The notes beneath the pieces were generated by a model, which did not search any database, was not told the DNA's origin, and saw only the letters and a program-made list of their open reading frames with translations. This document shows positions 16,401 to 24,311 of a DNA stretch of 64,000 nt, piece by piece (within the stretch, counting starts at the first letter, position 1; each line of letters opens with the position of its first letter). This DNA comes from Paradesertivirga sp966210515 (lineage in GTDB: Bacteria > Bacteroidota > Bacteroidia > Sphingobacteriales > Sphingobacteriaceae). A program made the position numbers and the translations under genes. The stretch lies in the NCBI GenBank assembly GCA_966210515.1, contig CBIHLM010000008.1, positions 1-64,000 on the forward strand, given 5' to 3'.

Positions 16401-19119
16401 GTAATACAGCCAGTCCGAATACAAAACGAATCAGTAAATCCCTCACTGTAGTACCTACTTCTGCAAGGTGAGCATTAAGCGTTAGTTCAAGTGGCTTATT
16501 CAATAATTGCCAGCCTGCAGCGAGGGTGACAGGTAATAAAACCATAAGAGTGACAGTCAGAGTCCAGAACCACGGGTAAGGTAAAACCGTCCATCCCAGC
16601 ACCAACAGCAATGTTAATGATATCGGAACCAGGCTTCGGCGAAGATTGTCGAAAATTTTCCACCGTGACAATGCCGATAAAGGATTTGAGCCCAGCTTCC
16701 CATTACTATCCGTTACAAAGGGAAGCATCCAGGCGCCAATTTGCCAGTCGCCCCTTATCCACCGATGATGGCGTTTGATATCCGCAGAATATTCTGCAGG
16801 GCCTTCTTCGTATAAAAGCACATCGCTTATTAACCCCGATCGCGTATAACAGCCTTCTAGCAAATCGTGGCTCAGAATACGATTTTCCTGAAAAACGCCA
16901 TGGACAGTCCGTTCAAATACATCTACATCGTAAATTCCTTTCCCAATAAATGAGCCCTGATCAAAAACATCCTGATACACATCTGATGAGACCCGGGTAT
17001 AAGGGTCGATACCGGTTACGTTTCCCTGCATCCGCAGATACAAAGAGGTTGCTGTTTTAGGAATACTTGACGCAACTCTTGGCTGCAGAATTCCGTAACC
17101 CTCCGTTACACGCCTTTTATCAGTATTAAAAACTGCCTGATTGAGCGGGTGAGCCATAGTTGCGATGAACTTCCAGGCTGCATCCCGAGGGAGCTGTGTA
17201 TCCGAATCAAGTGTGATAACATACTTTACATTACTAAGAAGTGTAGTGTTTCCAACTATCGCTGAGAATTCGCTCGTCCCGCGCCCACGCAAAAAAGCAT
17301 TCAGAGCAGACAGCTTGCCGCGTTTCCGTTCATATCCCATCCACATCTTTTCTCGTGCGTTCCAAATTCTGGGGCGATGAAAGAGAAAGAAAGTGTCTCT
17401 TTCCACAGGATTATATTTTTCATTTAAGGCCTCAATACTCTTAGTTGCCGCTTCGAGTAAAGCAACATCGCCAGGCATGATTTCTTTCGGCGCATCTGTA
17501 AAATCCGTGAGTAAGCCATAGTGTAAATGCGCCTCTCTGTTTGCCAGAAACCGGATTTCTAGTCCTTCAATCAATTCATCAATATAATCACGACTCGAAA
17601 GCATGGTAGGAATAACTACCAGGCTTCGGCACTCAACCGGAATGCCTTCAGAAAAATCCATCCTTGGCAAAAGATATGGCCTTACCCAGATTGTAGAGAA
17701 CCAGTTCACCAGAGAAACTGCTAATTGGGTTGAACCCGATAGAGACAGTATCCCAACTAGGCTCAACATCGGCCAACTCTCAATACCGTGGATATAAGCA
17801 AGGTAAAACATCGCCGCGGCACCCGAGAACGAAAGCACAGCAATAGCTGAGAAATATAAAAATACGGGCATTTGCCGGGCATGCCGGTTCAGTGTTTTGC
17901 GAATGGTGTACCGCATTCCCGCGGTTTGTTCTGCCTCGGCAAGTCCTTTATCAATTAGGTAATACCCTAGATGATTTTTTCTGGCTGTTGTATCGTTTGC
18001 TTCCTGATGTTTACTTGTTAAATCAAGCACCTTTTGCGCGACCTCAGTTTCTGACAAAGCAGATGCTTTTGAAATGGATTCTACCACATGGCGATACCTG
18101 TCGCGGGTGGCAAAGTCCATAAGCGGATAAATGCCGGTTGGGTCCATTCGCAACACCTGCTCCACGCTGCTTAAGGTTTCCACGAATTCGCGCCAGTCTG
18201 TGGCACCTATAAAACGAAGAGTACCAATACTGTTCCGCACGGACACCTGGTCGGTGGCCTGCTTCTGGGTCTCCTGACGGATCAGATCGCCGCTGCTCAG
18301 ACCTAGTCCGCCCAGTTGTTGCTCCATCCAGCTAAGCGGTAAGGCAAGCGCCGGACCTTTTCCCTGTAAAGCGCGGGTAAAGCCAGCCACAAACGAAGAA
18401 TTCAGCACGGGTTTTGAGCGGGCCATATCGGCAATGGTAAGAATGAGGTTACCGGGTTCGTCCTTAACTGTAGTGAGCATGCTGTCTGCCCAGTAATCGG
18501 CAAAGCCCTGGTCAATCATATCGAGGGCAATCATCCCTGCAACCCGGCGAAGATTTTCGATAATAGCCAGTCGAACCATAATTGGAATGGCCCACAACTC
18601 ACCTAATGTTAAAATAGAGTGTGTTTGGTAAGCGGCAATAAAGCTGCTGAGGCTTTTTACATCTACGCGGCCATCGCTGTGCGAGATTATTTCGAGCACA
18701 ATATCATAGACTCGAGGCATACCGGTAGTTAGATACGGCAAACCTTCGCTATAGCCTTTAGGTAAATGTTTCCGGGCAATAACGACCTGCTCTTCTATAA
18801 GGTAAAAATTATCGAGCAGCCATTCAGCACCCGGTGTAATGTCCTTTCCCTGGCGGATACCTTCGACAAGCAGATTGCGAACATCAAGCAATGATTTCTC
18901 ATTTACTTCAAGTCGTTTCAAAAGCTGATCGGAAGTTTGTCTTTTTTGGGGTTTATGAGACCTGGCGACGGCCCTTGCGTGATCATCCATTTGCCCTGAG
19001 CTAAAAAGCTCTGAGCGGAAGGGCTGATCGTTCTCAGAGTTAGGGTCTGCTACGTCTCCAAGAAAAGATGTACGCAAACCTGATAAATTATCGAAAACTG
19101 TACTGGTTGTGACTTTCAT
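10426..19119 (-). CDS. ndvB: Cyclic beta-1,2-glucan synthase-like protein (GT84 + GH94)
   Basis: A 2897-residue membrane protein, the same size class as NdvB/ChvB of rhizobia, which build and cyclise beta-1,2-glucans in the inner membrane. An N-terminal region of about 390 residues leads to paired membrane segments (about 395-480). A GT84 glycosyltransferase domain follows, with TLDSDTQLPRDAAW (donor/metal site) and RHHRWIRGDWQ. More membrane segments come near 800-990. A glucoamylase-like domain (PWGISESGYNTVDANLNYQY, about 1270-1480) follows, then beta-sandwich regions, and a C-terminal GH94 phosphorylase-like domain with GAGDWNDGMD, whose Asp2572 is the expected catalytic acid. Known enzymes use UDP-glucose and export periplasmic glucans that help with osmotic stress or host contact. 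Start at 19119 is the first good ATG. The last 50 codons are duplicated downstream. The exact product in this phylum is inferred. Confidence 0.9.
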   Translation of the reverse strand: MKVTTSTVFDNLSGLRTSFLGDVADPNSENDQPFRSELFSSGQMDDHARAVARSHKPQKRQTSDQLLKRLEVNEKSLLDVRNLLVEGIRQGKDITPGAEWLLDNFYLIEEQVVIARKHLPKGYSEGLPYLTTGMPRVYDIVLEIISHSDGRVDVKSLSSFIAAYQTHSILTLGELWAIPIMVRLAIIENLRRVAGMIALDMIDQGFADYWADSMLTTVKDEPGNLILTIADMARSKPVLNSSFVAGFTRALQGKGPALALPLSWMEQQLGGLGLSSGDLIRQETQKQATDQVSVRNSIGTLRFIGATDWREFVETLSSVEQVLRMDPTGIYPLMDFATRDRYRHVVESISKASALSETEVAQKVLDLTSKHQEANDTTARKNHLGYYLIDKGLAEAEQTAGMRYTIRKTLNRHARQMPVFLYFSAIAVLSFSGAAAMFYLAYIHGIESWPMLSLVGILSLSGSTQLAVSLVNWFSTIWVRPYLLPRMDFSEGIPVECRSLVVIPTMLSSRDYIDELIEGLEIRFLANREAHLHYGLLTDFTDAPKEIMPGDVALLEAATKSIEALNEKYNPVERDTFFLFHRPRIWNAREKMWMGYERKRGKLSALNAFLRGRGTSEFSAIVGNTTLLSNVKYVITLDSDTQLPRDAAWKFIATMAHPLNQAVFNTDKRRVTEGYGILQPRVASSIPKTATSLYLRMQGNVTGIDPYTRVSSDVYQDVFDQGSFIGKGIYDVDVFERTVHGVFQENRILSHDLLEGCYTRSGLISDVLLYEEGPAEYSADIKRHHRWIRGDWQIGAWMLPFVTDSNGKLGSNPLSALSRWKIFDNLRRSLVPISLTLLLVLGWTVLPYPWFWTLTVTLMVLLPVTLAAGWQLLNKPLELTLNAHLAEVGTTVRDLLIRFVFGLAVLPYEAYIYLDAIIRTNWRMIVSGKKLLQWTPSANVSRKANKDVLSAYLSMWITPFLALVCIGLLFYFKAQALIVASPILVLWLLAPAIAWQLNKPEKEELPEFTEEQSLFLHISARKTWSFFEHFVSEEENWLPPDNFQEHPTAVIAHRTSPTNMGLSLLANLGAYDFGYITGPQLITRCNNTLQSMLKLERYRGHFYNWYDTLSLLPLQPRYVSTVDSGNLVGHLLTLRQGLLALPDEPIFSTKVYEGLITTAKIVKDLSTAQHVQLIDQILQFLASAVEEESNSLNVVKKNLDQLVILTAGLLKQTDGEKLQLYNWSARLSQQVRTFRETLSQLVPWIEVQTPENFSVFESVPSMAGIIKLAEEFQNYSDADYREEERTYLSTIQVLLKAGSSYATDQIRLIDELSNQCEELSDVEYDFLIDRSTHLLRIGYNVDDQRKDDSFYDLLASEARLGIFVAIAQGKIPQESWFALGRLLTNSGGDPILLSWSGSMFEYLMPQLVMPTYENTLLYQTNKATVKRQIDYASQRGVPWGISESGYNTVDANLNYQYRAFGVPGLGLKRGLEEDLVIAPYASMLALMVSPVKACMNLQLLSREGFEGEHGFFEAIDYTATRLPRGKTNSIIQSYMVHHQGMGFLSLAYVLLNKPMQRRFISELRFQATLLLLQERIPRTTLFYAHTADIIETHNIENDVQVRNIMTPNTPIPEIQLLSNGNYQVMVTNSGAGYSRWKNIALTRWREDTTKDDRGIFCYIKDVDTGIFWSNTYQPTLHPAKSYEVTFSQGHVEFRRQDFGIHTRTEVVVSPEDDTEMRRIKITNRTQRVRVLEVTSYAEVVMASQPSDEAHPAFSNLFVQTEIMSDQKSVLCTRRPRSEGETPPWMFHLMDVRGVSVEAISFETDRMQFTGRGKTLVWPQAMDTDELSGKDGSVLDPILSIRYRITIKPSQTATFELIHGISDTKEGCLGLMHKYHDQHIKNRAFDLSWTHSQVLLRQINATESDAQLYGRLASSIIYGNAKLRADAAVVQNNFRGQSWLWSHSVSGDLPIVLLHIYDPESMELVRQMVQAHAYWRLKGLAVDLVIWNEDHGTYRQVLQDQILSLITAEINNQANHTTPGTIYVKSVDQLSSEDRILFESVARVIIYDNKGSLSEQVNTHLTERVLPPVIEPKSIASRAVSHTLKLPDDLLFYNGTGGFTPDGKEYKILTDNKNTTPAPWVNVIANPNFGSVISESGSAYTWAINAHEYRITPWSNDPVSDTGGEAFYLRDEETGNFWSPSAFPAAGISPYIITHGFGYSKFEYIEQGIYSEMCVFVHKESPVKFIVIKLKNQSGREVKLSATGFMEIVLGDVRSKTNMHIVSEQDPNTGAILLRNRYNSAFSERVTFFKVGGGVDFSYTADRTEFIGRNRNLAEPQAMSRKRLSGKKGAAIDPCAALQVKFDLLDGAEKEIIFILGNEENTQAAEVLIRKFSNRDAVMQSLDEVKEYWNEALGTIQVNTPDQALNILANGWLTYQTMACRMFARSGFYQSGGAFGFRDQLQDVLALLHNKPDMAREQILLSASRQFTEGDVQHWWHPPEGRGVRTRCSDDMLWLPFVVSKYVAATGDTEILGVPIGFLESRTLFDGEETLYDLPVSGGIQATLYEHCKRAIGYSLRFGSHGLPFIGAGDWNDGMDQVGHKGEGESVWLAFFLYDILKKFADVAADFQDAVFAETCKTEAARLQINIEQSGWDGKWYRRAYFDDGTPLGSAQNAECSIDAIAQSWSVLSGAGSKERSKMGMASLDKHLVRRDLKLIQLLDPPFDAKGPNPGYIRGYVPGVRENGGQYSHAAIWTLMAFAALGDREKVYELFSLIQPLNHASTAADVKIYKVEPYVMAADVYANESHRGRGGWTWYTGSAGWMYQFITSSLLGLELRGDKLIIKPCFPQEWPSVQIQYRYGKAVYKFVIFQSTDGKTYHRMGGNNYEGNGIQLVDDGILHEVEVYVDSLLLVASEERTS

Positions 19120-19522
19120 TTTATATTGATATCCCCCGGAATTTTTGTAAGATCTAGGACCCGGTGCTAAAATCTGATACGCATTTCACTGTAGTAATGT
19201 GTATCAATCAACTATTATTGAGAAAAATTTCCTGAGAATCTCAGGAACAACATCAAGAGGTGAGATTTTAAAGGTAGTTATAATTAAATGGTTACAGAGA
19301 AATCATTTCTTTTAGATTCTTTTTATCAGAATAAGTTCGAACCTGATAAACCGGCATGTATCGGCGAATGCCGGCTTACGAAATAAGAAATAAAAACCAC
19401 TGATAATCAACAAATAACACTACCTTTAGATAAATGCACTAAGCATCTCATTCCTTCTACTTAAGAACTACCCGCTCTGATTCGTAGTTCTTGATCCTAA
19501 CAGCGTTTTATCAGAAAAAATC
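19120..19522. other. Divergent promoter region
   Basis: 403 bp between the minus-strand glucan synthase gene and the plus-strand small-gene cluster. It should hold promoters for both. I see no convincing structured element in it. Confidence 0.4.
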
Positions 19523-19918
19523 ATGGAGAGACATTGTTTCAAAAGTTTTTATCGTGTTTTTAAAAATGATACAGCAGTAACTGAAATATCATTTAATGAT
19601 TTCAGGCATGTTGTACGAAATTTCGGGAAAGAATCGCAAGAAGGAGATTCGGTCGGTGGACTATTTTCTATTCCTTACACTACCTATTCCCTGATGCCTG
19701 AGAACGAAAGATACTGCGGATACGAAGTGAGAACACATGCAATGGAAATGGCTAAAGCCGGCGCGTTAAAACACATTGAGGAACTCATTTCAGAGGGACC
19801 CACCGGAATAGACAAAGTATATCAATATCGTTTTGACCATTATGAGGATTTAAACATCAACCTGACAGATTCAAATATAACCCGGTTGAAAAACCAATAT
19901 AAAATAGATTATGAGTAA
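19523..19918 (+). CDS. Hypothetical protein, first of three linked small genes
   Basis: A soluble protein of 131 residues that I do not recognise. It has no signal peptide or membrane segment. It is mixed alpha/beta in appearance, fairly acidic, and rich in aromatic residues (NERYCGYEVRTH, YQYRFDHYEDLNINL). Its stop overlaps the start of the next small gene by 8 bases (ATGAGTAA), and the third gene follows that one after a single base, so the three are almost certainly one transcript. Confidence 0.7.
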   Translation: MERHCFKSFYRVFKNDTAVTEISFNDFRHVVRNFGKESQEGDSVGGLFSIPYTTYSLMPENERYCGYEVRTHAMEMAKAGALKHIEELISEGPTGIDKVYQYRFDHYEDLNINLTDSNITRLKNQYKIDYE

Positions 19919-20042
19919 AGATAAAGGCAGTAAGAACCAAAAAAAAGCAGCGAGTACCGAGAGCAAAAAAGCACCCTCCGATTACCAGAGCGGCAAGAAT
20001 TCAGTATCAAAGATTGACCCCATACCGGTAAAAAAGAAATAA
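19911..20042 (+). CDS. Small lysine-rich protein, 43 residues
   Basis: Starts MSKDKGSKNQKKAASTESKK and ends KIDPIPVKKK. About a third of the residues are Lys or Arg, and it should be disordered and strongly basic, so binding to nucleic acid or a phospholipid surface is possible. Its ATG lies inside the end of the upstream gene, and its stop is one base before the next ATG. That tight coupling is the main evidence that it is real. The middle (APSDYQSGKNS) is reminiscent of short conserved Bacteroidota proteins of unknown function, but I cannot verify this. Confidence 0.6.
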   Translation: MSKDKGSKNQKKAASTESKKAPSDYQSGKNSVSKIDPIPVKKK

Positions 20043-20043
20043 T

Positions 20044-20361
20044 ATGACAAATCCAACGGTAGAGTTACAGGCGAAAATGTATGTGTTTGATTTGGGTAAC
20101 TGCGCCAAAGAGTTTTGGTTCAAGGAGGATGAAGACTGGGACCTTTGCCTTGCATCTGGTGAGCAGAAATTAGAGCTGGAAAAAAGATATCTTCCAACAA
20201 TCTCTAAAAAAGGGCTTCCTGAAACCCTTATTCAACTGCAAAGGCTCGTAAAAGCAAAGCTGTTAAAAGTAAATCCTCAATTTCTAAAGTCAGAGCCGTC
20301 AGAAGAGATGTCGTCCGCACCAGAATTTTTAATTGCTTTTAACAGAAACAGACTGCGCTGA
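20044..20361 (+). CDS. Hypothetical protein, third of three linked small genes
   Basis: A soluble protein of 105 residues with no recognised family. It is rich in charged residues and probably helical in its second half (ETLIQLQRLVKAKLLKV), with an acidic, aromatic first part (EFWFKEDEDWDLCLASGEQ). It starts one base after the stop of the 43-residue gene, so translational coupling is likely. No start alternative looks better. Confidence 0.65.
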   Translation: MTNPTVELQAKMYVFDLGNCAKEFWFKEDEDWDLCLASGEQKLELEKRYLPTISKKGLPETLIQLQRLVKAKLLKVNPQFLKSEPSEEMSSAPEFLIAFNRNRLR

Positions 20362-20457
20362 AGGACAAATTCTAATATCTGGCAGATAGTCAAAGAATCT
20401 TTTATTCAGGAAGCGTTAAACTAATAAGACACCTAAATATATTAGAGCAAAAATCAA

Positions 20458-20829
20458 TTAAAGAGTTGTGGATACAGACAGATGATGTTTTACGGTTTCG
20501 ATCAGGTCGTTAATCTGAAAGGGCTTGAGAATAATCGCGGAGGCTCCAAAATCGCAAACTGCTGTATGTATAGAATCATCCGATGATATAATGATCACAG
20601 GTGTATTCTTACTATCAATATAAGATTTCACCTCTTTGCAAACTTCCAGTCCATTAATCTCACGCATATTGATATCCAGCATGATTAAGTTTGGATCAAA
20701 CTCCAATATAAGTTGAATGATATCAACCGGAGAAATTGAGGTTTTGACCACGTATCCTTCAGAAAGTAAAATTATTTCATATATGTCAAGAATTTCCTGA
20801 TCATCATCAACACACAATATCCGTTTCAT
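20458..20829 (-). CDS. Single-domain response regulator (CheY-like receiver)
   Basis: 123 residues make up a complete receiver domain and nothing else. The acidic triad starts with Asp8-Asp10 (VDDDQE); the phosphoacceptor is Asp52 (IMLDINM). Ser82 takes the Thr/Ser switch place, and Lys102 is in LKPF. With no output domain it must act by binding a partner, as in a phosphorelay or by docking on a kinase or flagellar/gliding target. No kinase gene is adjacent on the same strand. It converges with the three small plus-strand genes. Confidence 0.92.
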   Translation of the reverse strand: MKRILCVDDDQEILDIYEIILLSEGYVVKTSISPVDIIQLILEFDPNLIMLDINMREINGLEVCKEVKSYIDSKNTPVIIISSDDSIHTAVCDFGASAIILKPFQINDLIETVKHHLSVSTTL

Positions 20830-21346
20830 TTAGCTTGATTAATAGGGGGAGTTACTGTTACAACTCGATTTCAACCTTAATGTTTCGATTATAGCTTCGG
20901 GCATTCTATTCCCTCCAAAATAGCTTCAAATCAGCCTGACAAACACGTCTTTAATATCGTATCATGAATGCCTGTGAAGGTTCGGCCCTTAGTCGGAGAA
21001 AACTATATCGTATCCAAAGAAGCGTTTGCCGAATTTTGATTATGATGGGATTAGATAAATACATTTGCTGCCCGGCAGCAGCAAAGACTTATCGTTGACT
21101 AATAGCTTCCATAACCAACTTACTTCTTGATAAATACTAAGTTTGATGTGATTGATAACCTTCTCAGTAATTTCGAGCGCTATTTGAACATTTTGTACAA
21201 GCGGTCAGAAAAAAGCGTCTGATCATCATACCCAGAGACAGCCGGCCGGGCAAACAGCAGGTCATATTCAAAGAAACAGATACCGAATTCAGTTACTGGT
21301 AATAAACGTCAGAGCTTACTCTTCATTTTTGTTAAAACAAACGAAA
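20830..21346. other. Intergenic region upstream of the thioredoxin/LytS operon
   Basis: 517 bp with no credible gene. A TAAGTTTG at 21138-21145 fits the Bacteroidota -7 consensus TAnnTTTG for the plus strand, but I found no TTTG at the right distance upstream, so the promoter call is weak. Confidence 0.4.
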
Positions 21347-22510
21347 ATGAAAAAATCGATTACCGTCTCTTTCCTTCTCTTGATTGCCTGTTCCTGCCTG
21401 GCACAGTCTATTGATACTACAGCCCTGCATATCCTTCAAAAATCCTACGACAGGCTTTCTGCCATGGAGAGGATCACGTATCGGCTGACTAAGATAGATA
21501 CAATGATTAGAGAGAATAATTTCAATGTCCGTTGGTATACGGTACGCGGAACGATAAAAAAGAAAGACTATTGGCACCTCCGTCTGGAGAACAATGCGGA
21601 ATGGCTTATCCGCGGCGATACTTTGTATAAAAATGATGATCCGGATACTAAGCCGGTCAGTTTTACTACTGACTGGAAAAGGCATGAAATAGGGTCCTTT
21701 AATATTCATAACATCCTGGGGGAAAAACGACCTATTCTAGACGGGAATGTCACCTCGCTCCAGTTTGTGCAGGATACTTCAGGTCAGGAGTTTTATGTAA
21801 TTGACGAAATCAGAAAAATGAACTACGCCGGAACTGATGAAATACAGAGCAAAGTATATTTTAACAGGTTTTGGGTAAGCAAGGCAAGTCTTTTCACTAC
21901 GCGGAGAATGTTATATTCGAAAAGCTTGGACAGAGGCAAAGAGGCTACAGATATTTATGATTTTACAGCATCCCTGGAGCCAAATAATTCGGGTTCTTTC
22001 AATCCCAGCGCATTTTTTCATACTTCACCGGTACAGGAAAAAAATCGCTTCGAAACTTTAAAGGTCGGCACTAAAGCCACTCCCATAATCGCCACCGATG
22101 TAAGAACGGGGAAAGCTCTTAATCTGAATGAATTTAAAGGGAAGGTTGTGCTTCTGGATTTTTGGTATCTTTCGTGCATGCCCTGTCGTATGCTCATGCC
22201 GAAGCTTCAGAAATTACAGGAAAGATTCAGGAATGAAAACGTAGTTATTATTGGTATAAACGTAAGGGATACTGCTCCTAAAGAAATTATAAGATTTTTA
22301 AACGAGAAGCAGTTACTCTATGCGCAGTATTATCAAACCGGCAAGCTCCTCGCCTGGGACTATAAATTGCAAGCTTTTCCGACCACAGTGATACTGGGTA
22401 AAGACGGTCGGGTAAAACTGGTTGAGACCGGGATAGCTGAGAATACTGAGCAAAAGTTGGAGGAGGTGATAGAAAAAGAGCTGAGGGCCACAGCAAATGC
22501 GAAGCAATAG
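21347..22510 (+). CDS. TlpA-type thioredoxin-like protein with N-terminal extension
   Basis: 387 residues. The N-terminus (MKKSITVSFLLLIACSCLAQ) is a signal peptide with a possible lipobox LIAC at Cys15, so the protein is periplasmic, perhaps lipid-anchored. Residues about 20-240 form a beta-rich domain reminiscent of LolA-fold extensions found in Bacteroidota TlpA proteins. The C-terminal thioredoxin domain (about 245-385) has the active site FWYLSCMPCRML, with Cys277 and Cys280, and the cis-Pro in AFPTTVILG. It is expected to reduce or exchange disulphides in envelope proteins. The next gene, a LytS-type kinase, starts about 20 bases downstream and is likely co-transcribed. I chose the ATG at 21347 over one 6 codons earlier because it gives a standard signal peptide. 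Confidence 0.88.
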   Translation: MKKSITVSFLLLIACSCLAQSIDTTALHILQKSYDRLSAMERITYRLTKIDTMIRENNFNVRWYTVRGTIKKKDYWHLRLENNAEWLIRGDTLYKNDDPDTKPVSFTTDWKRHEIGSFNIHNILGEKRPILDGNVTSLQFVQDTSGQEFYVIDEIRKMNYAGTDEIQSKVYFNRFWVSKASLFTTRRMLYSKSLDRGKEATDIYDFTASLEPNNSGSFNPSAFFHTSPVQEKNRFETLKVGTKATPIIATDVRTGKALNLNEFKGKVVLLDFWYLSCMPCRMLMPKLQKLQERFRNENVVIIGINVRDTAPKEIIRFLNEKQLLYAQYYQTGKLLAWDYKLQAFPTTVILGKDGRVKLVETGIAENTEQKLEEVIEKELRATANAKQ

Positions 22511-22529
22511 CATATTGATAAAACACACG

Positions 22530-24311
22530 ATGACCAAGAGATTTAATACCATGCTTCGACTTTTTATCTTGCCGGCGATATGTGCTATCTTCCAGAGTGC
22601 GGCAGGCAGGCAAATATCGACATCTGAATATGAGCAGACTTCTTCTTTTAAATACGTTAAGGTAAAGAAGAGAATCGGCGGCAAAATATGCGATACTTGC
22701 CGGGTAGATTTCGCCCACAACGCCGAACCGCACTTCAGCTATGTGATTACAGGAGCAGGAAATACACCTAATCGGTTTTATCCTTTAATGCACAGTAGCA
22801 AACCGGCTTATAAAGGAAAGCCATTCCACTCATCTACCCATCTCATTTCGGAAAAACGCATCGGGATTACCTTTCTGCCGAACTTTTTAAAGGAAGCAGG
22901 AAAGACGATTCAGCTTTATCGGAATTTTGGAGGCGATGACTATACTGACCTGGAATTCAGCGCTGAACATAACGGTAGGGTTATCAAACCGTGGACCGCA
23001 TTCTTTACCTTGGGAGAAGACAAAGAGCATGCTATTCTTGGCGAGATGGAAATCTCCGGTCGTACTGTTTCAATGCCCTGGAAACGGACCTTTTTTGCGG
23101 GAAACTTCAATCTTAATGTTAAGGACTCGCTGGATATTACTGTTCGGAACGCTCAGACAAAAAAAATAATTCAGAAAATATTACTCATCCGTGCGGAAGA
23201 TAGAGCTACCAACTTTGTCTATTATCAGATGCCATTAATAGGCGATCAGTTTAGCATCAACCTTCAGGAGATCCTAAATATAAGTTCAGACATACCAAAA
23301 GTTTATCATGGAGATTCTGTAAAAGTATTTTGGAAGGATTACGCCTCTATTGGATTAATACGATTTATTGGATTAGAACGAAATGAGGTGGTTCAATACT
23401 CATTTGAAAAAAAACCTTACATGTGGAAGTCAGTAAGCTCTATTAATTCAGAAAACGGAGTTTTCATCATTTTGGGCAATGATATGCGGGCAGGCACATA
23501 CCAAAATATCTATCTCAGATATAAGAGTCAGCCGGAAACAGTTCATAGAATAAGGATCTTGGTAAAAAAAAAGCCCTTTGAAATACCCTGGGGAAAGATC
23601 GCGGCTATCAGTATACTGTTATTAGCGGCTAGTATTATATGTTTCTATCTCTGGAATAAGAGAAACAAACAACGGCTCGCTGTGCTGAGAAGCAAAAATC
23701 AGGATATTGAAACCCGCCTTTCACTATTGAGCGGCCAGCTCAATCCACATTTTCTTTTCAATTCTCTAAATGCTATACAGGGCACCATCAACAGCGGCAA
23801 TCCCGATAGGGCAAACGCCTATATCGGTAATGTAGCAGGTTTTATGCGCGATGTGATGGACAACGGCAGAAAGGAGTTCGTATCTCTGCAGGAGGAATTT
23901 AAAATCGAAGAAGATTATTTAAGGCTCGAACAAGAAAGAATGGCTTTTAACTATGTTATCAACATTGCACCCGGCCTAAATCCTTCACTGATAGATTTTC
24001 CTCCGCTGTTGCTGCAACCGATATTGGAGAACAGCATCCGTCATGCCTTCGGTGCAGAGCTTCCTGATCCTAAGGTAGCCATCACAGTTTCAAGTGTTAT
24101 AGATGCACTCCGGGTCGAGATCACTGACAACGGTAGGATTGGCTGGGATCCCGTCGGAACTGGGGAAGAAGGCTATGGCTTATCGTTAATCAGAAAACGC
24201 ATCGCGGTCTATAACGAGAAATTGGATTCGATGTCCATTAAGATGCAGATAAACTACCAGTCTGGAAGAGGCACAATTACTACCTTTACTTTTAAAAACT
24301 GGCTGGTATGA
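22530..24311 (+). CDS. LytS-family sensor histidine kinase with periplasmic CxxC sensor
   Basis: 593 residues. A signal segment (MLRLFILPAICAIFQSAAG) is followed by a periplasmic region of about 330 residues that I do not recognise, one membrane helix (IAAISILLLAASIICFYLW), and a His_kinase domain with the phospho-site His in LNPHFLFNSLNAIQG. A short HATPase follows (DNGRIGWDP, GYGLSLIRKR). The mature periplasmic part holds just two cysteines, Cys54 and Cys57 in KICDTCRVDF. An ATG 11 codons upstream would overlap the TlpA-like gene; I prefer 22530 for a tidier signal peptide. The stop overlaps the next gene's start by 4 bases (ATGA). Its partner is the LytTR regulator that follows. Confidence 0.9.
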   Translation: MTKRFNTMLRLFILPAICAIFQSAAGRQISTSEYEQTSSFKYVKVKKRIGGKICDTCRVDFAHNAEPHFSYVITGAGNTPNRFYPLMHSSKPAYKGKPFHSSTHLISEKRIGITFLPNFLKEAGKTIQLYRNFGGDDYTDLEFSAEHNGRVIKPWTAFFTLGEDKEHAILGEMEISGRTVSMPWKRTFFAGNFNLNVKDSLDITVRNAQTKKIIQKILLIRAEDRATNFVYYQMPLIGDQFSINLQEILNISSDIPKVYHGDSVKVFWKDYASIGLIRFIGLERNEVVQYSFEKKPYMWKSVSSINSENGVFIILGNDMRAGTYQNIYLRYKSQPETVHRIRILVKKKPFEIPWGKIAAISILLLAASIICFYLWNKRNKQRLAVLRSKNQDIETRLSLLSGQLNPHFLFNSLNAIQGTINSGNPDRANAYIGNVAGFMRDVMDNGRKEFVSLQEEFKIEEDYLRLEQERMAFNYVINIAPGLNPSLIDFPPLLLQPILENSIRHAFGAELPDPKVAITVSSVIDALRVEITDNGRIGWDPVGTGEEGYGLSLIRKRIAVYNEKLDSMSIKMQINYQSGRGTITTFTFKNWLV

